Of a DNA stretch of 36,056 nt, positions 1 to 8,831 are shown piece after piece. Under the pieces are notes generated by a model. The model searched no databases. It was not told the DNA's origin and was given only the letters and a program-made list of their open reading frames with translations. The translations under genes were made by a program, and so were the position numbers. Within the stretch, counting starts at the first letter, position 1. The number at the start of each line of letters is the position of its first letter. The stretch comes from Methanoregula sp. (lineage in GTDB: Archaea; Halobacteriota; Methanomicrobia; Methanomicrobiales; Methanospirillaceae): contig JAJRCF010000027.1 of the NCBI GenBank assembly GCA_028679075.1, forward strand, positions 1 to 36,056, in the 5' to 3' direction.

Positions 1-10
1 CGGAACGCAG

Positions 11-78
11 GCTTATAAACAATACCGGATACCATTAGCTGATCACATCAGCGCCAGGGAGGCTCCTTTCAGGAGGTG
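11..78 (+). promoter_or_regulatory. corA promoter and ribosome binding site
   Basis: A TATA-like stretch (cttataaac, about 11-19) lies upstream of corA, and a strong archaeal Shine-Dalgarno GGAGGTG occupies 72-78, five bases before the ATG at 84. The RBS fixes the corA start; the TATA assignment is weaker. Confidence 0.5.
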
Positions 79-83
79 GGGAC

Positions 84-1031
84 ATGATACAGATATACCG
101 GTCAAAGAAAGACTGCGAACCCGTAGTCACCGAGATCGTAGGTGTACCGGAAGAAGGCGCATGGGTTCGCATGACCAGCCCCACTGAGGCCGAGCTGGCC
201 AAGACCGCTGAATCCTGTTGCATCCCTCCTGAGTTCCTCCGGGCGGCACTCGATGAGGAGGAGCGGCCGCGCATCGATGCCGAGGACGGAGTGGTCCTGG
301 TTGTTCTCGATGTCCCTATGGTCTCCGATATGGAGGGAATCCGGACATTAACGACCCTGCCGCTCGGAATTGTCATCACTGACAAGCTGGTTGTCACGGT
401 CTGCAACCGTGAAGTCCCGATCCTTGACGACTTCCTCACAGGAAAGGTCAGGCACTTCCATACGGTCAAGAGGACGCTCTTTCTCTTCCAGATATTTCAC
501 CGCAACGCCTCCTCGTACCTGCACCACCTGCGCCAGATCGAGAGGTCAATTTCACGGATCGAGGTGGAACTGCACCGTTCGATGAAGAACGAGGAGCTCT
601 TCCAGATGATGGAACTCGAAAAGAGCCTGATCTACTTCTCGACATCGCTTAAGTCAAACGAGGCTGTGCTCGAGCGGATCCTGCGCACCAAGCCCCTGAA
701 GATGTACGAAGACGATGCAGAGTTCCTCGAAGACGTTATCATCGAGAACAAGCAGGCAATGGAGATGTCGCAGATCTACCTGCACATCTTAAACGGCATG
801 ACGCAGGCGTTTGCCACCATCATCTCCAACAACCTGAACATCGTGATGAAGTTCCTCGCTTCGGCCACGATCATCATCGCGATCCCGACGATGATTGCCA
901 GTTTCTACGGCATGAACGTTGCGGACCTGCCCCTCAAGGACACACCCCTTGCCTTTGAGATCATCTTTGCAATCTCGTGCATCGTCTCGGTGCTCCTCGG
1001 CCTCTTCATGTGGCGGAAGAAGTTCTTCTAG
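84..1031 (+). CDS. corA: CorA family Mg2+/divalent metal ion transporter
   Basis: Predicted pentameric inner-membrane channel for Mg2+ (or Co2+/Ni2+). The 315-residue protein has the usual CorA plan: a long soluble, charged helical domain (about 1-250) followed by two C-terminal transmembrane helices. The family signature Gly-Met-Asn is at residues 276-278 in the context FYGMNVADLP, right after the first membrane helix, and the chain ends in a short basic tail (WRKKFF). A strong GGAGGTG ribosome site precedes the ATG. It stands alone; its 3' end runs directly into an array of hairpins. CorA family membership is clear, but the metal transported cannot be told from sequence. Confidence 0.93.
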   Translation: MIQIYRSKKDCEPVVTEIVGVPEEGAWVRMTSPTEAELAKTAESCCIPPEFLRAALDEEERPRIDAEDGVVLVVLDVPMVSDMEGIRTLTTLPLGIVITDKLVVTVCNREVPILDDFLTGKVRHFHTVKRTLFLFQIFHRNASSYLHHLRQIERSISRIEVELHRSMKNEELFQMMELEKSLIYFSTSLKSNEAVLERILRTKPLKMYEDDAEFLEDVIIENKQAMEMSQIYLHILNGMTQAFATIISNNLNIVMKFLASATIIIAIPTMIASFYGMNVADLPLKDTPLAFEIIFAISCIVSVLLGLFMWRKKFF

Positions 1032-1038
1032 ATTCGAA

Positions 1039-1254
1039 AAGGTCCATCAGGACCTTGAGAAGGAGAAGAACGCATCAGCGTTCTTCGACCCGTTGAGAGG
1101 CATAAGACCCGAACCGCGAGAAGAACGTTTCAGCGTTCTTCGAGTTGCTGAAGGTCGTAAGACCTGAAGCAGGAGAAGATTCCACCAGAATTCTTCGACC
1201 TCCGAGTAGTTCGTTAGAACTGCGAGGATGAGAAGAATTGCGCAGCAATTCTTC
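1039..1254. repeat. Array of short hairpins downstream of corA
   Basis: This 325-base gap between corA and the tRNA holds at least five back-to-back inverted repeats: AAGGTCC/GGACCTT (1039-1056, loop ATCA), GAAGAACGC/GCGTTCTTC (1065-1086, loop ATCA), GAAGAACG/CGTTCTTC (1119-1141), AGGTC/GACCT (1152-1165) and GAAGAATTGC/GCAATTCTTC (1232-1254). An imperfect one (GAAGATTC near 1174) lies between. The arms share a GAAGA...TCTTC theme but are not identical, and spacers are irregular. No credible protein is encoded. A similar array lies at 35707-35859. Function is unknown; RNA structure at transcript 3' ends is one possibility. Confidence 0.7.
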
Positions 1255-1356
1255 GAAGAAATTGTTACATTTTTCCGGGATTGCTCGATTGTATTTTGTT
1301 TAATAGAAGCGTGAAAATCGCTCCCGCTCTTCGCAGAAACCGTAAAAGAAAAAGAA

Positions 1357-1430
1357 TGGGCCCGCTGAGATTCGAACTCAGGACCTCCGCCATGTCAAGG
1401 CGACGTCATAGCCAACTAGACCACGAGCCC
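1357..1430 (-). tRNA. tRNA-Val (anticodon GAC)
   Basis: On the minus strand a full cloverleaf folds: acceptor GGGCTCG with CGGGCCC (one T-G pair), D arm GTCT...TGAC, anticodon stem TCGCC/GGCGG around the loop TTGACAT giving anticodon GAC (valine, GUC codons), and T arm CTGAG-TTCGAAT-CTCAG. The discriminator base is A and CCA is not encoded. No intron is visible. Its 3' side faces a hairpin array shared with the region next to the 5S gene. Confidence 0.95.
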
Positions 1431-1581
1431 TCGTAAGTCTGATGCTCTATAACATCTGCTCTGGTATTATTAAAAATTAGTGTAACCGGTTCCGTGCCCG
1501 GGGCCTGAATACGGCAAAAGCCCGGGTAAAATTCCGGGTACTTTATTTTCCGCAAGTCCCAAGAACTCATCTGGTATTACC

Positions 1582-1896
1582 ATGACCGATGGAACACCGT
1601 CACAGCAGCAGCTCTTCGTGTTCGAGCACGATGCAGGCCGCCTTGAACTGCTCATACGTATCGTGTACTGGATCCTGATCGCCATTGTCCTCTGGGTATA
1701 CGGGATCATCGCGTGCATCTGCCTCATTGTCCAGTGGCTGCACATCCTCATACTCGGGTGCAGGAACGAGGCGTTATCGAATCTTATCAAAGGGTATCTC
1801 GAGTACATGATCCATGTGCTGCCCTACACGTACTTCATGACCGACAAGCGGCCGGACATTATGCCGGTGCCGGTGAAAGTCTTTGAGGAATCCTGA
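1582..1896 (+). CDS. DUF4389 domain small membrane protein
   Basis: A 104-residue protein of unknown function resembling DUF4389 proteins. It has an N-terminal hydrophilic stretch, a long hydrophobic segment (about residues 24-58, probably two closely spaced helices) and then the family-like segment around WLHILILGCRNEAL and a soluble tail containing PYTYFMTDKRPDIMP. The ATG at 1582 is the only sensible start. The gene is monocistronic, and its stop codon TGA forms the loop of a terminator-like hairpin. Family call is by recollection of the motif pattern. Confidence 0.75.
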   Translation: MTDGTPSQQQLFVFEHDAGRLELLIRIVYWILIAIVLWVYGIIACICLIVQWLHILILGCRNEALSNLIKGYLEYMIHVLPYTYFMTDKRPDIMPVPVKVFEES

Positions 1897-1917
1897 AGGA
1901 TTCTTTTCATCTTTTTT
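1888..1917 (+). terminator. Hairpin plus T-rich terminator after the DUF4389 gene
   Basis: GAATCC and GGATTC form a perfect stem (1888-1893/1898-1903) whose TGAA loop contains the stop codon, followed by T-rich sequence ending in six Ts (1912-1917). Confidence 0.55.
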
Positions 1918-2188
1918 CATTCTTCAAAAATTCAATCAGGGTCTGCTCAAAAAAATTAATCAAAGTCTGATTGATCCAGATCAGGTTTTTGATCAGAGTC
2001 GTGATCGCGATGAAAAAAAATTCAATAAGGTTTGGTTGAAATTGCTGGATGTGTTATCATAATCGCCCCCCTTTGCGCTTGCGATGCCCCCTAGGGGGGC
2101 TGGGGGCAGCTTTTCTTAAAAATCACCAACCAGGAAAGATGTGCTATCCACTATGAATTGAAAAAACCAGATTGTTAATTAAAAAAAA
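1918..2188. other. AT-rich non-coding gap with a GC-rich island
   Basis: About 270 bases without a plausible gene. Most is AT-rich with short scattered inverted repeats (TGATC/GATCA near 1968-2002). A compact GC-rich island at about 2064-2110 contains the palindrome CCCCCTAGGGGG and is flanked by A/T runs. It might be a structured RNA or a termination region of the convergent transcripts, but nothing recognisable is present. Confidence 0.4.
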
Positions 2189-3793
2189 TTAGATCTTCTC
2201 ATCCGAGATCTTGGCAAACGTCATGGAGAAGATGCCGGGAAGGCCACGGAGCTCCTCGATCACGGCCTGCGGGACATCGCTGTCCACGTTTAAGACCATC
2301 AGCGCCGGTTCCTCGGGCTTGAACCGGCCTACCTGCATGCCGGCGATATTGATATTGTTCTTCCCGAGAATGGTTGCCGCCCGCCCGATCACGCCCGGCT
2401 TGTCGAGGTGCCGGGAGACCAGCACGTGGCCTTCGGGGATCATGTCCATCGTGTAGCCGCCAACCGCAACGATCCGGGTCCGGCCCTTGAAGAAGACCGT
2501 GCCGCTGACAGACTCCTCGCCCTTGTCGGTCTTGATCCTGATGGTGATGAGGTTCTTGAACCCGCTTGATTCCTGTGTCACCGTCTCGCTGACCGCAATA
2601 CCGCGTTCCTTTGCAATGAAGTCCGCGTTGACAATATTAACCGGCTGCTGGAGGATCGGGTCGAGAAGTCCCTTGAGGGCAAGCCGTGTGACAAACTTCA
2701 TGCTGCCGGCATACGCGGAGAGTTCCCCGCCATAGATGCATTCAACGGACGAGAGCCTGCCGCCCGCGATCTGGGTGACGAACCGGCCCATCTTCTCCGC
2801 AAGCTGGGCATAGGGTGCGAGGATCTCCGCGTGTTCGGGCGGGACCATCGGTGCGTTCACGACGTACTTTGCAGAGCCGCCTTTCAGGACCTCGATGCAC
2901 TGCTTTGCCACGGAGACCGCAACGTTCAGCTGCGCCTCGACCGTGCTTGCCCCGAGGTGCGGGGTGACGATCACCTGGTCGAGGGTGAGGAGCGGGGACT
3001 CGGTCGGGGGTTCCTGCTCGAAGACATCAAGGGCGGCTCCAGCAACCTTGCCGCTCTTGACCGCATCGTAGAGCGCCTTCTCGTCAATGATGCCGCCACG
3101 GGCACAGTTAATGATCCGGACGCCGTCTTTCATCGTGGCGATGCTCTTTTCGTTGATCACATGCGTTGTCTCGGGGATGAGCGGCGTGTGGACGGTGATC
3201 ACATCAGCGACCTTGAAGAGGTCGGCCATGGTCATCATCTCCACGCCGAGCTGCGCCGCACGTTCCTTTGTGATGAACGGGTCGTAGGCAATGCACTTCA
3301 TGTCCATTGCCTGGGCCCTCTTCGCAACCTCGCGCCCGATCCGGCCAAAGCCGACAATACCGAGCGTCTTCTCGTTGAGCTCGACACCCATGAACTTCGA
3401 GCGTTTCCACTCCTTCTTCTTCAGGCTCGCGTTCGCCTGGGGGATGTTCCGGGCGAGCGACTGCATCATGGCCATCGTGTGTTCCGTCGCCGCAAGGGTG
3501 TTGCCCTCCGGGGCGTTTGCCACAATGATCCCTTTCCGGGTCGCCGCGTCCATATCGATATTGTCCACGCCGACTCCGGCACGGCCGATGAACTTCAGCT
3601 TCTTCCCGGCTTCGATTACTTTCGCGTTGACATCGGTGCCGCTCCGTACCAGCAGGGCATCGTAGTCCCCGATGATCTTACAGAGCTCGTCTTCCGTAAG
3701 CCCGGTTTTGACATCCACGTCAACGACCGGCCGCAGGATAACGAGCCCCTCTTCCGCCAGCGGATCGCTGACGAGCACTCTCGCATTTGCCAT
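2189..3793 (-). CDS. serA: D-3-phosphoglycerate dehydrogenase
   Basis: Catalyses NAD-dependent oxidation of 3-phosphoglycerate to 3-phosphohydroxypyruvate, the first step of serine synthesis. The 534-residue chain is the long SerA type: D-2-hydroxyacid dehydrogenase catalytic and NAD-binding domains (about 1-315), an intervening allosteric-substrate-binding domain and a C-terminal ACT domain (about 455-530, around SRHLDKPGVIGRAATIL) that usually binds serine. Visible motifs are the Rossmann GxGxxG in GIVGFGRIGREV, the catalytic Arg in NCARGGIIDE, the Glu in FEQEPP and the His in TPHLGAST. It starts MANARVLVSD. It is divergent from ppsA, with about 175 bases between the coding starts. Confidence 0.97.
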   Translation of the reverse strand: MANARVLVSDPLAEEGLVILRPVVDVDVKTGLTEDELCKIIGDYDALLVRSGTDVNAKVIEAGKKLKFIGRAGVGVDNIDMDAATRKGIIVANAPEGNTLAATEHTMAMMQSLARNIPQANASLKKKEWKRSKFMGVELNEKTLGIVGFGRIGREVAKRAQAMDMKCIAYDPFITKERAAQLGVEMMTMADLFKVADVITVHTPLIPETTHVINEKSIATMKDGVRIINCARGGIIDEKALYDAVKSGKVAGAALDVFEQEPPTESPLLTLDQVIVTPHLGASTVEAQLNVAVSVAKQCIEVLKGGSAKYVVNAPMVPPEHAEILAPYAQLAEKMGRFVTQIAGGRLSSVECIYGGELSAYAGSMKFVTRLALKGLLDPILQQPVNIVNADFIAKERGIAVSETVTQESSGFKNLITIRIKTDKGEESVSGTVFFKGRTRIVAVGGYTMDMIPEGHVLVSRHLDKPGVIGRAATILGKNNINIAGMQVGRFKPEEPALMVLNVDSDVPQAVIEELRGLPGIFSMTFAKISDEKI

Positions 3794-3967
3794 AAAAAAC
3801 CCATATACTATTTGCGCCGTACTTAATCAGGGTTATTCTTCGTGCGGCTGGCGCTTTCCGGCACCGGGGAAAAAAGATCTGCACGGGAATGGGGTTTTGC
3901 CGCACCATGGAAACGGGGTATCATAACCCTTAAACAGGGTGGCGGCAAGATCATAAGTGGTGCGAGC

Positions 3968-6253
3968 ATGAAAGATGTGCCGAATATTCTGTGGCTCGAG
4001 GAGATACGAAAAGAGGATATTATTTCCGTCGGGGGCAAAGGGGCGTCCCTTGGCGAGATGGCCTCCATTGGTCTCCCCGTCCCGAAAGCCTTCGTCGTAA
4101 CGGCCCAGGCATTCCGCAGGTTTTTAGTCGAGACCAGTCTTGAAAAGAAGATTTTTGCATCGTTCGACCGGCTCGATGTGGAGGACAACGCGGCACTGGA
4201 GAAGGCAGCCGACAATGCCAAGGCGCTCGTCATGAAGGCGAAGATGCCGGCATCGATCCGTGACGACATCCGGAAGTCCTACAAGAAGATGTCGGACGGG
4301 GAACTCATCGTCGCCGTCCGGTCAAGTGCCACGGCCGAGGACCTGCCCGATGCCAGTTTTGCCGGCCAGCAGGAGACCTACCTCAATATCAAGGGCGAAG
4401 CGGCCCTCATCTCCTCGGTCCAGCAGTGCTGGGCATCGCTCTACGGTGCCCGGGCGATCTATTACCGGGCAAAGCAGGGCTTCGACGACAATACCGTGAA
4501 TATCGCAGTCGTTGTCCAGCAGCTCGTCCACTCGGAGAAGGCCGGTGTCATGTTCACGTCTCACCCGATCACGGGCGAACCCCTCACGATCATCGAGGGC
4601 TCGTGGGGCCTTGGGGAAGCCGTTGTCTCCGGTTCGGTCTCGCCGGACAAATATGTCTTCGACCAGCGGAGCGAGAAGGTCGTGGACACGTTCATCGCCA
4701 ACAAGAAAGTCGAGATCATTGCGAACGGCGACCATGGCACGAAGATTGCGGATGTGCCGAAGGACCGGCAGGATGCCCGGGTGCTTGCCGATGCGGAAGT
4801 AGCCAAGCTCGCAATGTATGGCAAGATCGCCGAGAACCATTATGGCGTCCCGCAGGACGTCGAGTGGGGTGTCGTGGGCGGGACGATATACATTCTCCAG
4901 TCCCGCCCGATCACGACTATCGGGAAGAAGGAGGCAAAGGGCATGACAGGTCAGAAGTCAAGCGCAACGATCATTCTGAAGGGCCAGGGAGCGGCACCGG
5001 GTATCGCCTCCGGCAAGGTCATCATTGTAAGGGACGTGAAGGACACCAGTGCGGTCAGGGAAGGGGACATCCTCGTCACGAAGATGACGAACCCGGACAT
5101 GGTGCCGGCAATGCGCAAGGTCGCCGCGATCATCACGGATGAAGGCGGCATGACCTGCCACGCGGCGATCGTGAGCCGGGAACTCGGCACCCCCGCAATT
5201 GTCGGGACGAAGACGGCAACGAACCAGCTGAAGAACGGCCAGCTCATTACCGTTGATGGCGAGATGGGCCTCGTCTACGAGGGCAATGTCACCTCGGCAG
5301 GCCCTTCACCGTCAGCGGTTTCACCGCAGGCCATCATCGGCCACGCCCCGATCATCACCGCAACGAGCGTAAAGGTGAACGTCTCCATTCCCGAGGCAGC
5401 GGCACGGGCGGCAGCAACCGGCGCCGATGGTGTCGGACTCCTCCGGATCGAGCACCTGATCCTCGGCCTCAACAAGACCCCAGGCTGGTATATCACCAAC
5501 AACCGCGAGGAGGAATTTGTCAAGGAACTCCACGACGGCATCAAGATCGTGCTCGATGCCTTCCCCGGGAAACCCGTCTGGGTCCGTACCCTCGATGCCC
5601 CGACCGACGAGTTCCGGAACATGGCAGGGGGCGAGCACGAGCCGCACGAGCACAACCCGATGCTCGGCTGGAGAGGCATCCGCCGCGACCTCCAGAGCCC
5701 CGACCAGTTCCGGCTCCAGATCGAGGCATTCAAGCGCCTCTGGAAGGAGGGCTATGAGAACCTCGGCATCATGTTCCCGATGGTCTCCCACCCCGACCAG
5801 TTCATTGTCGGCAAGGAGATGATGCGTGCCTGCGGCGTGGACGTTGAGAACGTGACGCTCGGCATCATGATCGAGATCCCGGCAAGCGCCATCATGATCG
5901 AGGACTTCATCCGGGCCGGCATCAAATTCGCCTCGTTCGGCACGAACGACCTGATCCAGTACACGCTTGCCATTGACCGGAACAACGAGAATGTCGCGGA
6001 TATGTACAACCCGCAGCACCCGGCGGTCCTCTCCCTTATCCACAACGCGATCCAGATGTGCCGGGCCTATAATGTCGAATGCTCGATCTGCGGGCAGGCC
6101 GGATCCGACCCGAAGATGGCGATCTGGCTCGTGGAGCATGGCATCTCCAGCATCTCTGCAAATATCGATGCCATCGCGAAGATCCGCGAAGCCGTCGCAA
6201 AGACAGAGAAACGCATCATCCTCGAAGCCGCTAGAACCAAAGATGCTGAATAA
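3968..6253 (+). CDS. ppsA: Phosphoenolpyruvate synthase (pyruvate, water dikinase)
   Basis: Makes PEP from pyruvate, ATP and water, the gluconeogenic entry point for pyruvate in methanogens. The frame is open from a GTG at 3842, but ATG 3968 (MKDVPNILWL) matches the family N-terminus and gives 761 residues, a normal length. Order of domains: N-terminal nucleotide/pyruvate-binding domain (SVGGKGASLGEM near residue 20), the swivelling phosphohistidine domain with GGMTCHAAIVSRE (His398 is the phosphorylated residue), and a C-terminal PEP-binding TIM barrel with the catalytic Cys708 in CSICGQAGSDP. Its 3' end overlaps mfnA by 11 bases, so the two are probably co-expressed. Confidence 0.96.
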   Translation: MKDVPNILWLEEIRKEDIISVGGKGASLGEMASIGLPVPKAFVVTAQAFRRFLVETSLEKKIFASFDRLDVEDNAALEKAADNAKALVMKAKMPASIRDDIRKSYKKMSDGELIVAVRSSATAEDLPDASFAGQQETYLNIKGEAALISSVQQCWASLYGARAIYYRAKQGFDDNTVNIAVVVQQLVHSEKAGVMFTSHPITGEPLTIIEGSWGLGEAVVSGSVSPDKYVFDQRSEKVVDTFIANKKVEIIANGDHGTKIADVPKDRQDARVLADAEVAKLAMYGKIAENHYGVPQDVEWGVVGGTIYILQSRPITTIGKKEAKGMTGQKSSATIILKGQGAAPGIASGKVIIVRDVKDTSAVREGDILVTKMTNPDMVPAMRKVAAIITDEGGMTCHAAIVSRELGTPAIVGTKTATNQLKNGQLITVDGEMGLVYEGNVTSAGPSPSAVSPQAIIGHAPIITATSVKVNVSIPEAAARAAATGADGVGLLRIEHLILGLNKTPGWYITNNREEEFVKELHDGIKIVLDAFPGKPVWVRTLDAPTDEFRNMAGGEHEPHEHNPMLGWRGIRRDLQSPDQFRLQIEAFKRLWKEGYENLGIMFPMVSHPDQFIVGKEMMRACGVDVENVTLGIMIEIPASAIMIEDFIRAGIKFASFGTNDLIQYTLAIDRNNENVADMYNPQHPAVLSLIHNAIQMCRAYNVECSICGQAGSDPKMAIWLVEHGISSISANIDAIAKIREAVAKTEKRIILEAARTKDAE

Positions 6254-7352
6254 GGGTCAGTCTGAAGAAGAACTCTTCACTTTTCTCTCCCGTAAGAGAC
6301 GGGAGGACCTTGACCACGACTTTATTTTGAGCTCCATGTGCACCATCCCCCACTCCGTTGCGGTGAGGGCGCACTGCATGTTCATGGAGACGAACCTCGG
6401 GGACCCGGGACTCTTCCCGGGCACGTACTCGATCGAACAGCTCCTTATCCGCCGTTTCGGCGCCCTCTTCCACTGCCCGGAGGCAGGAGGATACGCAACA
6501 AGCGGGGGCACCGAGTCCAACATCCAGGCACTCCGGCTGGCAAAAGTGCAGAAATGCGGGATCACGTCCCCGAACGTCATCGTGCCGGAGTCCGCCCACT
6601 TCTCCTTCAAGAAAGCCTGCGACATGCTCGGCCTTGAGATACGCAGCGTGCCGCTCCGTAAGGACTACCGGATGGATGCAGATGGGGCAGCCGGGCTGAT
6701 TGATAAGAATACCATTGCGCTCGTCGGCATTGCCGGCACCACCGAGTACGGCATGGTCGACCCCATCGCCGATCTCGCGAAGATCGCACAGCAGCACGAG
6801 CTCTTCTTCCACGTGGACGCCGCGTTCGGCGGCATGGTGATCCCGTTCCTCGACCGCCCGGTCCCCTTCGACTTTGCCCTCCCGGGCGTCACGACCATCG
6901 CGGTCGACCCGCACAAGATGGGCATGAGCACGATCCCCTGCGGCTGCCTCCTCACCCGCGACCCGACCATGCTCCACACCCTCAATATTGACACGCCGTA
7001 CCTCACGGTGAAACAGGAATATACTCTTGCCGGCACCCGCCCGGGCGCTCCTGTTGCCGGGGCGCTTGCTGTGCTTGATTACCTTGGCGCCGAGGGCATG
7101 AAAGCCGTGGTTGCCGGGTGCATGAAGAACACGGAGCGCATCATCGCGGGCATGGAGACACTCGGCTATCCGCGGGCCGCAACCCCGGACCTTAACGTGG
7201 CGACATTCGTCTGTCCAAAAGAGCTCGTGCCCGGTCCATGGAGGGTCTCCTGGACCCGGAAAAACCACCTGCGGATCGTCTGCATGCCGCACGTGCACGC
7301 AGGAAGGGTTGAAGCGTTTTTAACGGATATGCAGAAAAACAGGACACGGTGA
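6243..7352 (+). CDS. mfnA: L-tyrosine/L-aspartate decarboxylase MfnA
   Basis: PLP-dependent decarboxylase that in methanogens makes tyramine for methanofuran, and can also act as aspartate decarboxylase supplying beta-alanine for CoA. The ATG at 6243 (MLNKGQSEEEL) gives 369 residues, typical for archaeal MfnA; the frame is open further upstream but only as a shadow of ppsA. Group II decarboxylase motifs are present: the glycine-rich TSGGTESNIQAL, HVDAAFGG (Asp binding the PLP ring nitrogen) and VDPHKMG with the Schiff-base Lys225. It overlaps ppsA by 11 bases and hpt's region directly follows with a GGTGA ribosome site embedded in the mfnA stop. Confidence 0.94.
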   Translation: MLNKGQSEEELFTFLSRKRREDLDHDFILSSMCTIPHSVAVRAHCMFMETNLGDPGLFPGTYSIEQLLIRRFGALFHCPEAGGYATSGGTESNIQALRLAKVQKCGITSPNVIVPESAHFSFKKACDMLGLEIRSVPLRKDYRMDADGAAGLIDKNTIALVGIAGTTEYGMVDPIADLAKIAQQHELFFHVDAAFGGMVIPFLDRPVPFDFALPGVTTIAVDPHKMGMSTIPCGCLLTRDPTMLHTLNIDTPYLTVKQEYTLAGTRPGAPVAGALAVLDYLGAEGMKAVVAGCMKNTERIIAGMETLGYPRAATPDLNVATFVCPKELVPGPWRVSWTRKNHLRIVCMPHVHAGRVEAFLTDMQKNRTR

Positions 7353-7357
7353 ACCAC

Positions 7358-7906
7358 ATGCTTGACAGACTGGTAGAATCCCTGGAGACCTGCCCCATGG
7401 TGAAACGGGGAGAGTACAATTACTTCATCCACCCCATCACCGATGGCGTACCGATTGTCGAACCCGCACTCCTCCGCGACGTTGCCGCCGCGATGGTCAG
7501 GGTGATGGACTTGAACAACGTGGACAAGATCGTTGTTGTCGAGGCCATGGGCATCCACATCGGCTCCATCCTCTCCACCATGACCGATATCCCGATGACG
7601 GTGATGCGCAAGCGGGAATACAAGCTCCCGCACGAGGTCCCCGTCCACCAGACCACCGGGTACTCGAAAGGGGAACTGTACCTCAACGGGGTGTACAAGG
7701 GTGACCGCGTGGTCATTATCGACGATGTCGTGAGCACGGGTGGGACGATGAAGGCGCTCTTAAAAGCCCTCGAGATTGCCGGCGCCGAGGTCGTGGATGT
7801 CTGCATCGCGATCCAGCGGGGCGACCCCGACATCGGCAGGCCCTACAAGTCCCTCGTGAAGATCGAGGTGGACGACCGGGTGCATGTTGTCAAGCGATAC
7901 CTCTGA
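7358..7906 (+). CDS. hpt: Hypoxanthine/guanine phosphoribosyltransferase
   Basis: Purine salvage enzyme joining hypoxanthine or guanine to PRPP. The 182-residue form from ATG 7358 (MLDRLVESLETCPMVKRG) matches archaeal Hpt; a GTG at 7349 is in frame but lies within the GGTGA ribosome site (7348-7352), which favours ATG 7358. The PRPP-binding motif VVIIDDVVSTGGT is at about 118-130, with the acidic pair Asp122-Asp123. The conserved N-terminal YFIHPITDGVP is seen. It starts five bases after mfnA stops and its own end overlaps dph2 by 23 bases. Confidence 0.93.
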   Translation: MLDRLVESLETCPMVKRGEYNYFIHPITDGVPIVEPALLRDVAAAMVRVMDLNNVDKIVVVEAMGIHIGSILSTMTDIPMTVMRKREYKLPHEVPVHQTTGYSKGELYLNGVYKGDRVVIIDDVVSTGGTMKALLKALEIAGAEVVDVCIAIQRGDPDIGRPYKSLVKIEVDDRVHVVKRYL

Positions 7907-8831
7907 CCTTATCCGTCAGCTGAAGGAGCGGGGCGCACGGCGGGTTGCCCTTCAGTTCCCGGATGGGCTGAAACGGAAGGCACCGGAGTATACAGAGCGG
8001 CTCAGGAAGGCCGGCTTCGAAGTAATCGTGAGCGGCGATCCCTGCTACGGGGCCTGCGACCTTGCACTCAATACCCTTCCGGATGCGGATGTGCTCGTCC
8101 ATGTCGGGCATGCCCCGGTCGATGACCGGCCGGATATCATCTTCGTGCCGTATACGATCGGTTTTGTAATGCCCGTGCTGGACAAGGTAGTTCCGCTTCT
8201 TGAGGGAAAAACAACAGGGCTGGTCACCACGGTCCAGCACGTCCACCTCATCCCGGAGATGGAAAAATACCTGCGCTCGAAGGGCGTTGACATCAGGGTT
8301 GCCGATGGGCGGGGAAGGACCCCGCTCCGGGGGCAGGTGCTCGGGTGTTGTTTCACCGCGGCAAGGGACACGCAGGCCGAAGTGGTCCTGTTCGTGGGCA
8401 CGGGTATTTTCCACCCGGTCGGGATCGCCCTGACCACGCGGAAACGTGTTATTGCGCTCGACCCGCTCACCGGCGCAGCGCAGGAAGTGAGCGGCGATGC
8501 ACTCCTGCGACGGCGTTTTGCGGTGATCGAGAAAGCCCGGGGGGCAAAGAGCGTGGGGATCATCGTCAGCACCAAGAGCGGGCAGCGGCGGATGGACCTT
8601 GCCCGGCGCCTTGCCGGTCTCTCCCCCACCGCCGTGATCGTGACCATGCAGGAGGCGAGCCCGGACGAACTGCTGAACCTCGGGTTTGGCTGTTACGTCA
8701 ATACCGCCTGTCCCCGGCTCGCGTACGATGACCAGGTCCGGTTCCCTGTCCCGGTACTGTCACCGCAGGAGTTCGAGATCCTGTGCGGCGCCCGTACCTG
8801 GGACGAGTACGAGATCGACGAGATCCCATGA
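7884..8831 (+). CDS. dph2: 2-(3-amino-3-carboxypropyl)histidine synthase (diphthamide synthesis)
   Basis: First enzyme of diphthamide synthesis: a noncanonical radical-SAM [4Fe-4S] enzyme that transfers the aminocarboxypropyl group of SAM to a histidine of elongation factor 2. The 315-residue protein begins ATG TTG TCA within the end of hpt. Family features are [14 protein letters not shown] near the N-terminus and three cysteine regions expected to ligate the cluster, CYGACD (Cys54/Cys58), VLGCCFTAA and [14 protein letters not shown]. It is translationally overlapped by hpt upstream and by an ATGA overlap with the METTL5-like methylase downstream, which also modifies translation machinery. 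Confidence 0.94.
   Translation: MLSSDTSDLIRQLKERGARRVALQFPDGLKRKAPEYTERLRKAGFEVIVSGDPCYGACDLALNTLPDADVLVHVGHAPVDDRPDIIFVPYTIGFVMPVLDKVVPLLEGKTTGLVTTVQHVHLIPEMEKYLRSKGVDIRVADGRGRTPLRGQVLGCCFTAARDTQAEVVLFVGTGIFHPVGIALTTRKRVIALDPLTGAAQEVSGDALLRRRFAVIEKARGAKSVGIIVSTKSGQRRMDLARRLAGLSPTAVIVTMQEASPDELLNLGFGCYVNTACPRLAYDDQVRFPVPVLSPQEFEILCGARTWDEYEIDEIP

Noticed and set aside
1039..1254. CRISPR array
   Set aside because: Hairpin arms differ in sequence, spacers are irregular and no cas gene is present.
2831..3826. 331-residue plus-strand ORF opposite serA
   Set aside because: Antisense shadow of a well-supported gene with high GC; its translation is rich in Arg, His and Asp with no domain. The same holds for the long ORFs opposite ppsA, mfnA, the MFS gene and the esterase.
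3842..3967. GTG 3842 as the ppsA start
   Set aside because: The additional 42 residues do not belong to the family and would cover the promoter region; ATG 3968 gives the normal N-terminus.
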